Source of the DNA: Guadua angustifolia
Taxonomy: Eukaryota > Streptophyta > Magnoliopsida > Poales > Poaceae
Assembly: GCA_036346375.1 (NCBI GenBank)
Contig: CM070511.1
Location: 7,688,001 to 7,752,000, forward strand
Reading direction: 5' to 3'
Length of the DNA: 64,000 nt
Shown here in pieces: positions 45,121-57,099 of this stretch. The position numbers and the translations under genes were made by a program. The number at the start of each line of letters is the position of its first letter. Position 1 is the first letter of the stretch. The notes under the pieces are model-generated. The model saw only the letters and a list, made by a program, of their open reading frames with translations, did no database searches and had not been told where the DNA came from.

Positions 45121-48100
45121 ATGGCGAAGTTCGGAGCAAGCAAAATCAGTAAAGAAAGGTTGCAAGTGCTCGAGGATCTTGGTTGCCTTGATGCGGGCTC
45201 TTAGCGAGTTCCCGATGGCGAGGGAGCCCCAGTGCCGTGCAATAACAAAATCATCTCCTGCGACCTCTATACCATCAACGGGCTAAGGATGCCCGAGAGC
45301 GAATTCCTTAAGTCCGTGCTCGCCCAATGTGAGTGCGAGATTTCTAATCTTAATCCTAATTCCATTCTTGTTCTAACTATCTTCTCACATCTTTGCGACG
45401 GATACGTGGGCACCATGTCCACGGCGAGCCTTTTCTTTCATTTCTATTCCTTGTTCTGCACCAGTGGGACTTCTTCCGCCGGCTGCATCTACTTCCACCT
45501 TCGATCCAACCGACCATACGAGTACCCAATCTTCATGCTCAAGGACTCGATGTCGGGCTGGGCGGATTTCTAGTTTTATTTGAAGAAGGCGGAAGGAAGC
45601 TCCCTCTGCTACACTGGAATGGCGACTCCGAGCGTCGATACTCCGCGTCTGCCCGTGCAAGCCGAGGAAGAGTGGACGCTGATGACGATCAGTGAGTTCA
45701 TCAATATGGGGCTCACTAGTCGTGACAATGTTCGAGATTATCTCAAGAATCAGGAGTCTCTGCTGAGGAGGAGGGAACACCCTTTCTTCGAAATCTCTGG
45801 GTGGTAAGACCTCACCCAGAAGTTGATTCTGGTAAGCCTTCTGAACTGCATAGGTAATCCCTTCTCCTTATCGTATTTTTTGCTCGTGCTAACGATTATT
45901 CTTGGTCGAATGTAGCCCCGAGCGAGGCTTGGGTGGAGAAGCGAGTTACCGAGATGTTCAGCACTCCGAAGGGCAAGGAAGTCAAGCACGAGCGCCAAGT
46001 CCCGAAGAATGTGCTCGAGCGGGGCGAAGTGGTAAGTATCTTCATGATTCAAGCTCGAGGGAAAACATCCCGAGCATTTCTAACATTTTGTTGCCTTTGA
46101 TAGGAGAAGGTTGCTCTTGAGACCGCAGTGGCCGAGCTTAAACCACTATCATGCAACCAAGGGGAGCCATCCCCGCCGCCAAGACCAAGAAGGCAAGGGG
46201 CAAATGATAAGCGCCACTGCCATAGCCACCTACCCAGCTTCTAAAAAGACTGGCAGCTCCGAGCAAGAGCCCTCCTCGGCGACACTTGGAATTCGCCGAC
46301 AAAATGGAGGTAAGAGATTTGAAGAAATGGCTGAAAGATTATACCGAGCAACACTCGGAGCTGATGGCTCGCTTGCACCAGCTCGTGGAGTGGGCGAGGC
46401 AAGCTAAGGCGACAGAAGACTTCGTGCGCTAGGAGCTAGAGGGGAAGATTGCCAACCTCAAATCTAAACTGGCACTGGCAACTTCGGGCTCCTCGGTAAG
46501 AGAGCCTGAGGAAGAGGATGAAGACCCGGCACCCCTCATTTTGAAACACCGGAGGTCATCGGGGGCATAACCAGGGCACCCAGGTAAAACCTTGGAAGCG
46601 GTCGACATGGACGATGTCGACCCTTTGATGCCGAGGGCCAGCCGCACTGCTGTGGAGAGGTCTGAGCTTGTGGTTGTGGCAGCGACCAAAACCGCCGAAG
46701 ATGATAGTGAGGAGCTCAACCAAGGTGATTCTTCTTCTCCATTTTTCCCCTTTCCTTTCTTCTTTTTTTTTTGCTTTGCTTTGTTCGTCTGAGCTAACCC
46801 CACTCTATTGACGTGGGCGTGATACCTCGTAAGGGCATTTTGGATTTTGGGGCTATGGCTAATGAAATCCTCGACCGTGCAATAGAGAGACAGCTTGTCC
46901 TCGCTGCCGACCTTGTGATGCCGGAAGCTGTCGAACTTGTGACAGGAGAAGACATCGCCACCGAAGCTGACCAACAAGTCGTGGAGCTCCCAGCCCTAGA
47001 GGGACCAACTCTCTACGAAAGCCAACTTCCCCGGGAGGATGAACTTCCCCAGGAGGAGTATTTGGCGCTCTCGAGCACATTAGATGCTCAGGATGGAGAA
47101 GAAGACCCCGTGCCTCCCAACGAAGCACCTGCCCCGGAAGGAGGCACGAAGCCCCCCGAGCGAACTATGTAACATCCCAAAATTTCAGCTTTTCAATTAA
47201 TTAATATTATTTTATTGCTAAATATGAATTTTGTGAATTTTCTGAATTTATTTGGATTTTCTGAGATTTATTTGAAATCTTTTGAATTAAATACATTATC
47301 TTTTGTTAAGAAATACTTATAAAAAGAGATTTGCCAAATAAAGTTTTTGTGAAAATATTTTATTTAAGTTAATAATGTCTCAAAGTATTTTTGAGAATTT
47401 TCTGGGAATTTTAGAGTATTTTAATACCTCAAATAAATCAAGACATTTAATCGGATTAATTAAAATAGGAAATTCGGGAAATAATCGTGAGCGAAGAATC
47501 GCCGCCCTTGCATCGTGGCAGCCGACGGATTAAAAGGAAAACCGTGTAAATTAGGAAACCCTAAGACAATTTCGACCGTCGGATGGAAATCATGCGCCAG
47601 GTTCATCGTCTTCAACTCGGACACTCGCCGCCGTCTTCGACTTGAATCGCCGCCGCCGAACTTTCCTTGATTCCGCGACCACGTATAAATAGTGATCCCC
47701 GAGCTCTCCCGAGACTCACCTTGAGCCACCGCGTCTTTCCCTCACGCGCCTTCATCGGAGAGTCGCCAGTGCTTGCCGCGCCACTCACCGGAGTTCTCGG
47801 CGATTGCGCCGCGTCACGCGTGCCGCCGAGTATCTCTTTCGCCGAGCGGAAGCGGATTTGAGGTCGCTATGCGTTCGCCAACTCTGTTGCGCCACTTCTT
47901 CTTCGCCGAAGTACGCCGGAGCGCCATCGGGAGCGTCGTCGTCTTCGTCTCCGGTTGACTAGCGCCGTCGCCAGCCATCACCGCTCGGGAAAGTTATCAG
48001 CCGTCCGATCGCCAACGGAGCGCCAAGATCACGCCACGTCGTCAGGTGAATAGGAAACCGCTCGGTAAAGTCTCAGCCGTCGATCTTTAGATCAACGGTC

Positions 48101-50769
48101 TACAAATTGCCACGTCGCGTCCGTACGGATCGGGCGGGAAAAACCGGATTTTTTCCATATAAAAATAATTCGCTAAATTCGGAATTTCTATTTTCAGGGT
48201 ATTTTCAGGATTTTCAAACTTCAAAACCTCATAACTTTCGCATACGAACTCCGATTGAGGTGATTCAAATTCCTAAAAATTTGTAAAAATGAGATCTTTC
48301 TAATGGTGGCTTTTATTTGAATTTTTGGATCTGTTTGCCCTTTGGTTTTGGTTTTTATTTGCTTTTCTCTCTCGATTCGCGTAGACGTTGAGTTGGGCGA
48401 GGTTTCGAAGGAGGAACTATTATCGCAAGAGCAATCTTCGGAGCAATACCAGGAACTTAAGCAAGGCAAGTTGTGCTTTGATCTTGTTGCACCCATAAAC
48501 TAGATTGCATGCTATTTTGATTTACCTTATCACTTGTTATTTTATGTGTACAAATGATTTCAACATAAGTTTGGGATTAGCTATCATACCTTTTGAATTA
48601 CACCCTACCTTGCTAGTTGTATGCCATGATCCACTTGTCACCCTAGGTTGGTTTACTATAGTTGGTTAATAATGAAATCAACATGGATGGTTAGATCGGA
48701 TTAGAATGCTTAGCCATGCCACGTCATCACATGTACATGGAATGTTGATTATTAAATTTGACTAAATGGAATATGGAACAATGATGTTAATTTGTGTGTC
48801 ATGTGTGGTCACACGATGAGATTGAGTTGTGGTGGCAATGGATGTCACGCAACGATATTGAATTGTTGATGGCACATGGTGCTTGGTAATCAACTGGGGT
48901 GGTTATGATTTTGGGTCGGAGCAAGTGGCAAGGGCAGGATGCCTGGGTGGGCCCGAGGGGCAAAGGGTATGTGTATGTCTTGCTTTGATCAAACCATAAG
49001 GACACCTTGCGAGCCTTTGACCTGAGTCAATCATGCAACCACATGTCTGTTATGGGGCAGCCTAGCCGACTAATTTGCAAAGTCTTGGCTTTAGTACTAT
49101 CGTGGTGGTGTAGTTCACCTTTGAATGAACCCAGATGGCGCAAGAGGGGGCCCTCTTGGGACAGATGTTCCTTGATGTTGAAACCTTAGCGGGTAGTCTT
49201 GGGCTAAGGCGAGCATTGTAAAGGCTTTGTCATGATTCTCTGCCAGGCATACCAAGGAAGTGTGCTAATAGCTTGGCATCAAAGAGATTATCATGTCGTG
49301 TGGGTAAAGTGCATAACCTCTGCAGAGTGTACAATCTATTCGGATAGCCGTGTTTCACGGTATTGAGCAAGCTCGGGATTACTGATCAAGGGTTTAGACT
49401 TTTGAAAAATAAAACTTGGGAAGGATGGCAGTTGCCATGAAAGGTTGAATCTTGACTTAGGATTGGAAAACTTGGTTTACTTGAGAATCATGAATCTATT
49501 ACTTGTTACTATTTGTTTTTGTCTTTTCAATCTATTAATGTATGTGTTTCAAATGTCGCTATCGCTTATGAACCATAAGCCTTCCTTTGGAATAAGCCTG
49601 CATATAGTTATAATAGAAATGCATTCTATGCACAACTTGTTGAGTACGTGTTGGTGTACTCATCCTTGCTTAACAAACCAACAACAGTGGAGGAATCATC
49701 GCTTTGTGCATGAGGAGGACTTTCAGTGTACGCGTGTCACTAGGCCAATCCTTGTCGCTGTACGTGGTGTCTTGATGGGACATCTACGCTTACTACTTTC
49801 CGCTGCATTTGTCTCATTAGTCTTGTTCTTGCCTTGCAGGTGAATAATGTAAGTGATCATAAGATCATACACTAGTTATATTCAATCAATAAAGTCTTAT
49901 TATCCTTATCGTTGTGTATGATATGATGCTTACCGATGTTAAGTCAGTGTGCACTAGCAATTGATCACGGGACTAGTGCGGTAAACACAGTGGGTCCGAA
50001 TTGGTGGATTCGGGTCCTTACAAACTACCTGCTCAGGAAGGAGATAAGGAGCCCCTGAGCAAAGAGCATGCTCGGGAGGAGGATAAGAAGGCCCCAACCG
50101 AAGAACATGCTCGGGAGGGGGATCGATTCTCCGAGCCGGAGTCTACTGCAGGAGATCTCGTGGACCTTTGGCTGGAAGACGTCACCAAGGTCTTCGAGGA
50201 GAACCTAAGTGATTGCCTCCACTGGGTAAGGATACTTCCTTTCTAAAGCCTTCTTCTTTGAAAACAATAAAAAACTAAGCCCTTCTTGCTCGCAGGTGCT
50301 CCAGGCAACTATGGTGGACTTTCATTCGGTGACTGTTCCTCCCGAGGTCATGGCTAAGCACTCTACCGAGCAAGACGCTAAGATAGCGGAGCTCGAGCAA
50401 GCGCTAGCCGAGCTTAAAGCTTTGAACCACGAGAGACAGGAGAAACAACGCCAAGCCGAAGATAATGCCACGAAAAATAGAGAGCGGATGTGCGAGCTCG
50501 AGCTAAAGCTAGAGCAAGAGCAGCAACGCTCTGAAGCCTTGGACAAGAAGGTGGACGAACTGAGTCAATCTGCTCAGGAGGCCACCGAGCTAGCTAACCA
50601 AGGCAAGGAAGAGGCAAAGTGACTCCGTTAAGAGGCCCGCGAAGGACGCGAAGCTCGACGGTGAGTCCTCGACCTCGAGGTCAAGCTCGATGTGGTGAAT
50701 GAAGAACTTTTGGCACTCAGAGAGGCGAAGCTTGGCAAAAAAAACTCCTTTGCTCGATACTTCATGTAA
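45121..50769 (+). pseudogene. Tat-2 additional antisense ORF (putative gypsy-type transposon domain), interrupted
   Basis: The start at 45,121 opens MAKFGASKISKERLQVLEDL. The conserved part follows across frames: LYTINGLRMPESEFLKSVLA (45,270-45,330), LNPNSILVLTIFSHLCDGYV (about 45,350-45,410), YEYPIFMLKDSMSGWADF (about 45,518-45,572) and LTQKLILVSLLNCIGN. This matches the plant family often called 'putative gypsy type transposon', of unknown function. Acidic, coiled-coil-like sequence follows (50,296-50,622, with KIAELEQALAELKAL and ERMCELELKLEQEQQR), ending ARYFM and a stop at 50,767-50,769. A solo LTR (47,168-50,022) splits it. Several stops and shifts also occur, so it is not expected to be functional. 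Confidence 0.75.
47168..50022 (+). mobile_element. 2,855-bp solo LTR with target duplication AACTA
   Basis: It begins TGTAACATCCCAAAATTTC and ends GGGTCCTTACA. AACTA flanks both sides (47,163-47,167 and 50,023-50,027). No internal retroviral sequence is present, so the full element was lost by LTR-LTR recombination. An AT-rich start, a GC-rich middle with CGTATAAATAG at about 47,681-47,691 (a likely TATA box) and an AATAAAG signal at about 49,889 fit a Tekay/Del-type chromovirus LTR, judging by length and ends. Confidence 0.9.
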
Positions 50770-51635
50770 ATTTATTGATATTTGAATGAGAAAGTGGATG
50801 ACTTTTGCCCTGCATCTTTCGCGACTTGTCTCCCAATGAATGCCTGCACAAATCAGACGAAACAAAGCGAGCAGAACGAAAAAGATAGCGAACAAAGATA
50901 GCAGAGGGACAAGATACTTCGCGCATTTTTAGAAAAACACGGTTGTTCGTCCCTACTAAGCCCCCGCTGTGAATGAAGTTCATGCACCTAAGTTGCGAGC
51001 ATGAGCTCTTTCATAAGAGAGTTAGAAAAATCGTGTGCTCTTCCTCTTAACGACCTAACCGCCATCTCTTTGAGTTGCGAGCATAAGTTAGGTCAGGTGA
51101 GAGACACGCGCACGGCCTTAACTTCCCCAAGTGTCTTAATCCATGCTCCTAAGTTGAGTGCATAGTTTTGACGAGCACGGGAAAGAACAAGCGGTTTCCG
51201 ACAAAGTGCATGACGACCAAGCACGCGTGGATTGAACTAAGACTCTAGACCATCCGAGAGGGTGTCTGTATGCGATTGTGAACTTGCAGCGAAGAACTAC
51301 TGTGAACAATAATCGGCTTATGTAGACTGAAGCCTCTGGTGGCGAGCTTAGTGATCCGGCGTTGGTCCTGGAACTTTGAGCGTTCTTGCGCACGCTAGCC
51401 AAACTTTAGAATAAATCGATTGAAGCGAATGTTCTTGCCCGCACGCACACATCCCATCATCAAGACCGTGAGGAGGAAAGTGTGCCCTTTTGCGAGACTG
51501 AGTCGGCTTACTAACAGGCAGGGACTTCAAAGACATTCTCAAAATCTTGGAAAGAATGGAAATCATGAGGGTGAAAGAACCGAATTTTATAGAAAAAATA
51601 GGCAGAACTTACATAAAACACACATGAAATAAAAG
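50770..51635. other. Spacer between the antisense ORF and integrase of Tat-2
   Basis: About 0.87 kb between two convergent reading frames. No coding sequence is recognised. The repeated GTTGCGAGCAT phrase (50,990 and 51,070) is the only internal repeat noted. Confidence 0.5.
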
Positions 51636-52770
51636 CTAGATAAAGAACTTACGTAGTTGATCGACGTTCCAAGAGCTGGTGAGCACCCAACCATCCTCCA
51701 TTGCTAAGCGGACAGCCCCTGGGCATGCTGTTAAGAAGACTGTGAACGGACCCTCCCACCTGGGGGATAACTTGTTAGCTTTTGACAAATCCTGAACCCG
51801 ACGTAGGACTAGATCGCCAACATGCAAGGTCCTTGGTCGGACTGATTTGGCCGTATGCCTACGAAGAGCCTGTAGATAATCCGCGGATCGCTGCAAAGCC
51901 CGTTCACGTGTTTCCTCAGCGAGGTCGAGGTCTAGGAGACGCTCAATCTCTTGGTCGATGTTGTCGACCAAGTGCACTCTTGGAGAACCCAACACTATTT
52001 CAGCGGGCAATATGGCCTCTGCACCATAGACAAGCTAAAAAGAGGTTTCACCCGTAGCTCGGCTTGCCATAGTATGAACTGGCCAAAGGACGGAAGGGAG
52101 CTCGTCCACCCACGATTGACCATGCTGACTAAGGTTTTGGAAATCCTCTTTTTGATCCCCGGAACAATTTATCCATTTGCTCGCTCAGCCGCTCCATTGC
52201 TCTACGAATGCGCTACAGAGATGAAGCAGACCTTCGTCCCGATGTCTTCGCAATAGGCTTAAAACAGTTCACTAGTGAACTGAGTGTCATTATCCGTGAT
52301 GAGGCGGTTGGGAATACCAAAATGCATCACCACGTTGTTGCGAAAAAACTTCTTGGCTGCTTGAGCCAAGATGGTCAACACGGGTTCAGCTTCGATCCAC
52401 TTAGTGAAAGTGTCAATAGCCACGAGCAAGAATTTACAACCCTTCTTACCTCGGGGAAAGGTCCGAGTATATCGACTCACCAGGTCGAGAATGGCCATGA
52501 TAGTGGAATAGTTTGAAGCACATATGCTGGTTGATGGACCTTGCGAGCATGAAACTGGCATGCCCTATAGGTTGTTACAATCGAGCAAGTATCGACTAAA
52601 ACTGTTGGCCAATAATAACCAATCGGAAGACGTTGCTCACAAGCATTCTGAAAGACGAGTGAGCTCCGCACATTCCTTCATAGATATCTCTAAGAAGGTA
52701 TTTTCTCTCTTCTTGAGATATGCACTTGGAGAGGACTCCTAGTGCTCCTTTGCGGTACAAGGCGCCCTCA
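51636..52770 (-). pseudogene. Tat-2 integrase
   Basis: Read right to left: zinc-finger stretch LLRDIYEGMCGAHSSFRML (about 52,700) and YRACQFHARKVHQPA; core with LLVAIDTFTKWIEAEPV and RLITDNDTQFTSELF (52,259-52,561), giving the first two catalytic aspartates; then an AERANG-like glutamate region, degraded (about 52,180); and a C-terminal part open at 52,010-51,636 with VYGAEA-like and LPAEIVLGSPRVHLVDNID, GDLVLRRVQD, LSPRWEGPF and WNVDQLRKFF. Multiple stops separate the pieces. It would insert the element's cDNA if intact. Confidence 0.85.
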
Positions 52771-52795
52771 ATCAACTTGTAAGGAGAGGATCGCC

Positions 52796-53580
52796 TTATA
52801 AGCCGGGAACGCTCGGCTTCTTCCTCAGGTAGTGTCCGTGTGCAAGATATTGAATGAATGGCATCATCCAATTTGCACCTTGCTCGAGAAGAGAAACGTT
52901 ACCGCACGTCTCAAATGCCTCCTTTACAGAGGGAATGGAGGGCTTGTATAAGTGCTCGACGAGCACACCTACCAGAGTGGAAATTTGGGAGGAACCGATC
53001 TTTGATAGATGGTCGGCCAGGGAATTATCCTTCCTAGGGATGTAGAGTACATCGAAATTCCTAAAGTACTTCTCCATCTTCCTCACTTCAACCAAGCAAA
53101 GCGCCATTGAGTTATCAGAACACTGATACTCCTTATTGACTTGGTTGGCGACCAACTGTGAATTGCCTTTTACTGTTAGTCGCTGGACTCCGAGCGCTTT
53201 GCATGCTCGTAGCCCAGCCAAGAGGCCATTATACTCCGCCACATTATTGGTCACGACAAAGTGTAATTGGATGGCATACTGGAGTTGATCTCCCTGAGGG
53301 GATACTAGTACGACTCTAGCCCCCGAGCACTCATAGGCTCGAGACCCATCGAAGTACATAGTCCAATGATCTTCTTCAGATCTATCGAGCTCGGTAGCGG
53401 GTGGTGCTGGATTTGTCCATTCCGCTACAAAGTCTACCAATATCTGGGACTTGATCGCTGTACGAGCTGAGAACTGGATATCAAACTCGGCGAGCTCCAT
53501 GGCCCACTTTGCTATCCGACCACCGGTGTCTTGATTTCTTAGGATCTCCCTAAGTGAAAAGTTGGTCGGTACCATGATTT
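52796..53580 (-). pseudogene. Tat-2 second (archaeal-like) RNase H
   Basis: A 259-residue open stretch. Residues about 1-45 are the end of the connection region (LREILRNQDTGGRIAKWAME and AIKSQILVDFVAEWTNP). RNase H follows with WTMYFDGSRAYECSGA (first aspartate), TNNVAEYNGLLAGLRACK (glutamate), LTVKGNSQLVANQVNKEY and RKDNSLADHLSKIG. The usual GDSQL aspartate is replaced by asparagine (GNSQL), a probable loss of a catalytic residue even though the frame is open. Confidence 0.85.
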
Positions 53581-53589
53581 TATGGGCTT

Positions 53590-54760
53590 AAAAATAGTGG
53601 CGTAGCTTTCTGGAGGCCATGAACAGCGAGTACAAGAGCTTCTGGACCCCGAGGTATCACTCTTTCGGTCCATACAAGACCTCATTGCTATAGTAAATTG
53701 GACGTTGTACCCCATTCCTTTCAACTATTAGTACTACACTTACGGCCTACGGGGTCGCTGCTAGATATAACAGCAAGGTTTCCACTGACCTTGGTGTGGT
53801 TAAGATAGGTGGACTGGACACATACTGCTTTAGCTCTTCAAAAGAGCGATTTGCTTCTTTTGTCCATGTGAAACCATCATGCTTGCGGAGCGCCTTGAAG
53901 AAAGGCAGCCCACGCTCTCCTAACCGGGAAATGAAGCGACTTAGAACCGCCATAAATTCGGTCAAAGCTTGGACCTCCTTTACACAGCTAGGTGGTCGCA
54001 TTCTTTCAATGGCTTCAATCTTTTCCAGGTTTGCCCCGATACCTTGTGGGCCGATAATGTAGCCAAGCACCTTGCCTGCCCTTACACCGAAGATGCGCTT
54101 TTCTGGATTAAGTTTTATTCGATGCCTATTGACGTTACAGAAGGTTTTCTCAAGGACGGATATATGACTTGAGGTGAGCTTACTTTTGACCACTATATCG
54201 TCCACGTAGACCTCTAGATTTCAACCTATTTAATCTGGGAAGATCTTCTGCATGAGGCGCTAGAAGGTCGCTCCAACGTTCCTAAGACCAAATGACATGG
54301 TCGTATAGCAGAACGTGCCGAATGGGGTAATGAAGGAAGTCTTCTTTTCATCTTCAAGTGATATGCTAATCTAGTGGTAGCCCCAGTAGGCGTCCAAAAA
54401 AGCTCATCACCTGGGACTCCGCTATTGCGTCGACCAACTGGTCTATACGTGGCAGTGGGAAATTTTCCTTGCGACATGCAGCATTCAAGCCCATGTGGTC
54501 GACACACATGCGCCACTTGCCCCCCTTCTTCATGACGATGACTGGATTCGCTAGCCACTCCGAATGCTCGACTTCTCGGATGAAACCGGCCTTGAGGAGC
54601 TTGTCGAGTTCATCTCGCATGATTGCTTGCTTTTTCGGGGAAAAGCGCCTGAGCTTCTGCCGTACAGGTTTCTTATCAGGCCGAACAGTTAGCCTGTGCT
54701 CGATTACTTCCCTTGGGACTCCGGGCATGTTGGATGGCTTCCAAGCGAACACATCCGCAT
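53590..54760 (-). pseudogene. Tat-2 reverse transcriptase and first RNase H
   Basis: The N-terminal frame (54,752-54,366) has GFIREVEHSEWLANPVIVMK, WRMCVDHMGLNAACRKENFP and LPRIDQLVDAIA. A one-base change near 54,400 breaks the frame before the SYSGYHQI-like region. The C-terminal frame (54,205-53,747) starts MDDIVVKSKL, the YMDD region, and continues LNPEKRIFGVRAGKVLGYII, GLPFFKALRKHDGFTWTKEA and SSPPILTTPRSVETLLLYLA, which is thumb/connection and RNase H start. The region 53,600-53,746 is degraded. Confidence 0.87.
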
Positions 54761-55039
54761 TCTTCCAGAGGAAAGTAATGAGCTCGAGTTCCTATTTGGG
54801 ATCTAAGGAAGATCCCAAATGCACGACCTTGGTTGGGTCCGCGACTACTCAGCGGGACCGCCTTGGTTTCTCCTCCTGGCTGGAGGGCAACTTTCGGCCA
54901 GGAATTCTTCGTTTCTTGGTCAGGACCGCGCTGAGCCAACTGCCCGACCATGTCAAGTGACTTCTCGTCACAGTTTAGGGCTGCCTTCTGGTTCCCTCTT
55001 ATGGTAATTACCCCATTTGGACCAGGAACCAACACTGGT

Positions 55040-55683
55040 ACACATGATGCGTGGTGGCCACAAACTTGGCAAGAGCCGGCTTACCGAGGATGGCATTATA
55101 GGCTAACTCAAAATCGACCACCTCAAAAGTGATCATCTCCGTCCAGAAGTTGCTCGGACTTCCGAACGTGATAAGCAAAACAATCTGGCCAAAGAGGCTT
55201 GGCCAAGGTGCCCGGAACGATCCCGAAGAAGGGGACCGCTATGCTCTTAATCTTCGATCGAGGAAGTTCCATCTCATCCAGGACCTTGGCGGATATGAGG
55301 TCTAAAGAACTCCCACCATCAATGAGGACTCGCCCCACCGTAGTATTGCTGATGGTCGGATTTACGACCAAGAGGAGTTTCTGAGGCTTGGTCATTCCAA
55401 GGGGACAATCATCCTTGGAGAAAGTGATGGTCAGCTCGGACCACTTGAGCTGTTGCACGGGGGGCTTGCCTTGAACAACATGGTGCACCTCCCGTGCCGC
55501 CTCCTTCAAATCCCTGCGGGATTTGTAGGCCGAGGAGCCCTCAAAAATTACCGCGATATGATTGTGGTGCTCCTGGTATTCCATATCCTTTTCGTCGTCA
55601 TTAGCGGGTTGCTTGCCCTTGTTGCTCTCACCCTTCTTTGGGAGCATGGACATAGGACCCTTGCCATTGTAGAACTTTTTCAA
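55040..55683 (-). pseudogene. Tat-2 aspartic protease
   Basis: The frame 55,683-55,123 has the gag/protease linker (QLKWSELTITFSKDDCPLGM), the catalytic VLIDGGSSLDLI at about 55,320-55,285, and VPFFGIVPGTLAKP. A frame change near 55,190 separates the FEVVDFELAYNAILGKPAL-like C-terminal part (about 55,060-55,140). It is otherwise similar to Tat-1 protease. Confidence 0.83.
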
Positions 55684-57045
55684 GCGGAATGCCTAAGTCC
55701 TGCAATTACGAAGGTCGTGCCCGTATGCTTGATGAAGCGGGCAAAAACGATCATTCGGCGGAATACCTTGGGCATCATGACCTTGGTCATTGCAATTTTG
55801 GTCATTACACTGGGGTGGTCGGCCTTTGCCTCTCCCGCATTGCTACGACTGTGGAGCTCGTGGAGGATGATGCTCGATAGTCGCCACCATGCTTGGCGCA
55901 GACGGCCTCTTCTTCTTCTTTATCTTCTTCTCCACAGAGCCTGGATTCTTCTTGCTTGTGGAGCCTTCCAAGGCTGGTTGAGGTGGTAGCTTGCCCTCAT
56001 CCAGCATCTTCCATTGGACTACCTCATCAACATTTGCATATCGATCGGCCATGCGGAACAGCTCGCTGGCCGTCAGGTCTGGATGGATCTCTAGATCTTG
56101 CATGAAGTGTATGTCCCGTACACCAAACTTGAAGGCACAGACAACAGCTTCATCTGAAATATTTGGAATGGAGTTCCAGATTTTGATAAACCTTTGAACG
56201 AAGTGCCGCAAGGATTCCCTTTGATCTGGATCAAGCGCTCGAGATCGTGCTCCTTGCCCGGGCGGATGTAGCAGCTTTGAAAGTTTGCCCGAAATGCTTG
56301 CTGAAGTTGCCTCCAAGAGCGGATTGACCCCTTCTTTTGATTGAAGAGCCACGTTCGAGCGGCCCCATCCAAAACTGTGGGCAAGAAGTTGGCCATAACT
56401 CCCTCATCCCCTCCAGCAGCCAGAATTGCAGTGGAGTAAATCGAGAGGAACTCATCCGGATTTTGAGTCCCGTTGAATCTCTCAATGTGACCGGGCTTGA
56501 ATTTGCTCGGCCATGAGACATCATGAAGGGACGCTGAGAAAGCTCGGCACCCGAAGGCTGGGCTGTTGCGATAGTCCGTCCGACCATGGCGATCATGGCG
56601 GTCATTGCTATGATGACTTCCGACGCGAGGACCAAGGCGAAGACCGATTTGAGGTCGAATATTCGGTATGCTCGTGACTGGAACGAGCATATCTTTGACC
56701 CCACGAGGTCGCTCGGGAATCACTCCGAGTATCCTCGTGGTACCGATCATGCTTCCTACGGCCTTCTCGAGCAAGGCTCTAAGAGTCACCGTGACGAGAG
56801 CGAATAGGGGAGTGATGCCGATTATCCCGGGAAATACTTCGGGCTTCTTTGTCACGAGGCAACCCTGAAAGCTTCATGTCGGCGGTGAGCTTCTCCAGTT
56901 TTCGGCCACGGCCGCGCCCATTGCTTCCAGGTCCACCTGATCGGGGAAATTCCGAAGATCGCGCACGACCGTTGCCATAGCCTGCAACCGCTCAACGCTC
57001 TGCGGAACGGGAGGGGAGATTTTGGCCATCGATCGCGCACATGCT
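55684..57045 (-). pseudogene. Tat-2 gag
   Basis: Likely start near 57,030 on the minus strand (MAKISPPVPQSVERLQAM). An arginine-rich variable part (56,580-56,855) leads to the capsid core: FSASLHDVSWPSKFKPGHIE, RFNGTQNPDEFLSIYSTAIL, GAARTWLFNQKKGSIRSW and LQQAFRANFQ (56,550-56,270). RESLRHFVQRFIKIWNSIPN and SELFRMADRYANVDEVV follow (56,352-55,980). The region near 55,690-55,740 contains zinc-knuckle-like residues in a broken frame. Frame changes occur near 56,200 and 55,850. Confidence 0.85.
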
Positions 57046-57099
57046 CCAGTGAAAGATGCCCACGGGAACTCCCACGAGCTAAAGATTTAGCCCTGGTGC

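Noticed and set aside
45385..45780. 131-residue minus-strand frame opposite the Tat-2 antisense ORF
   Set aside because: A shadow of the conserved plus-strand domain, which has the recognisable residues.
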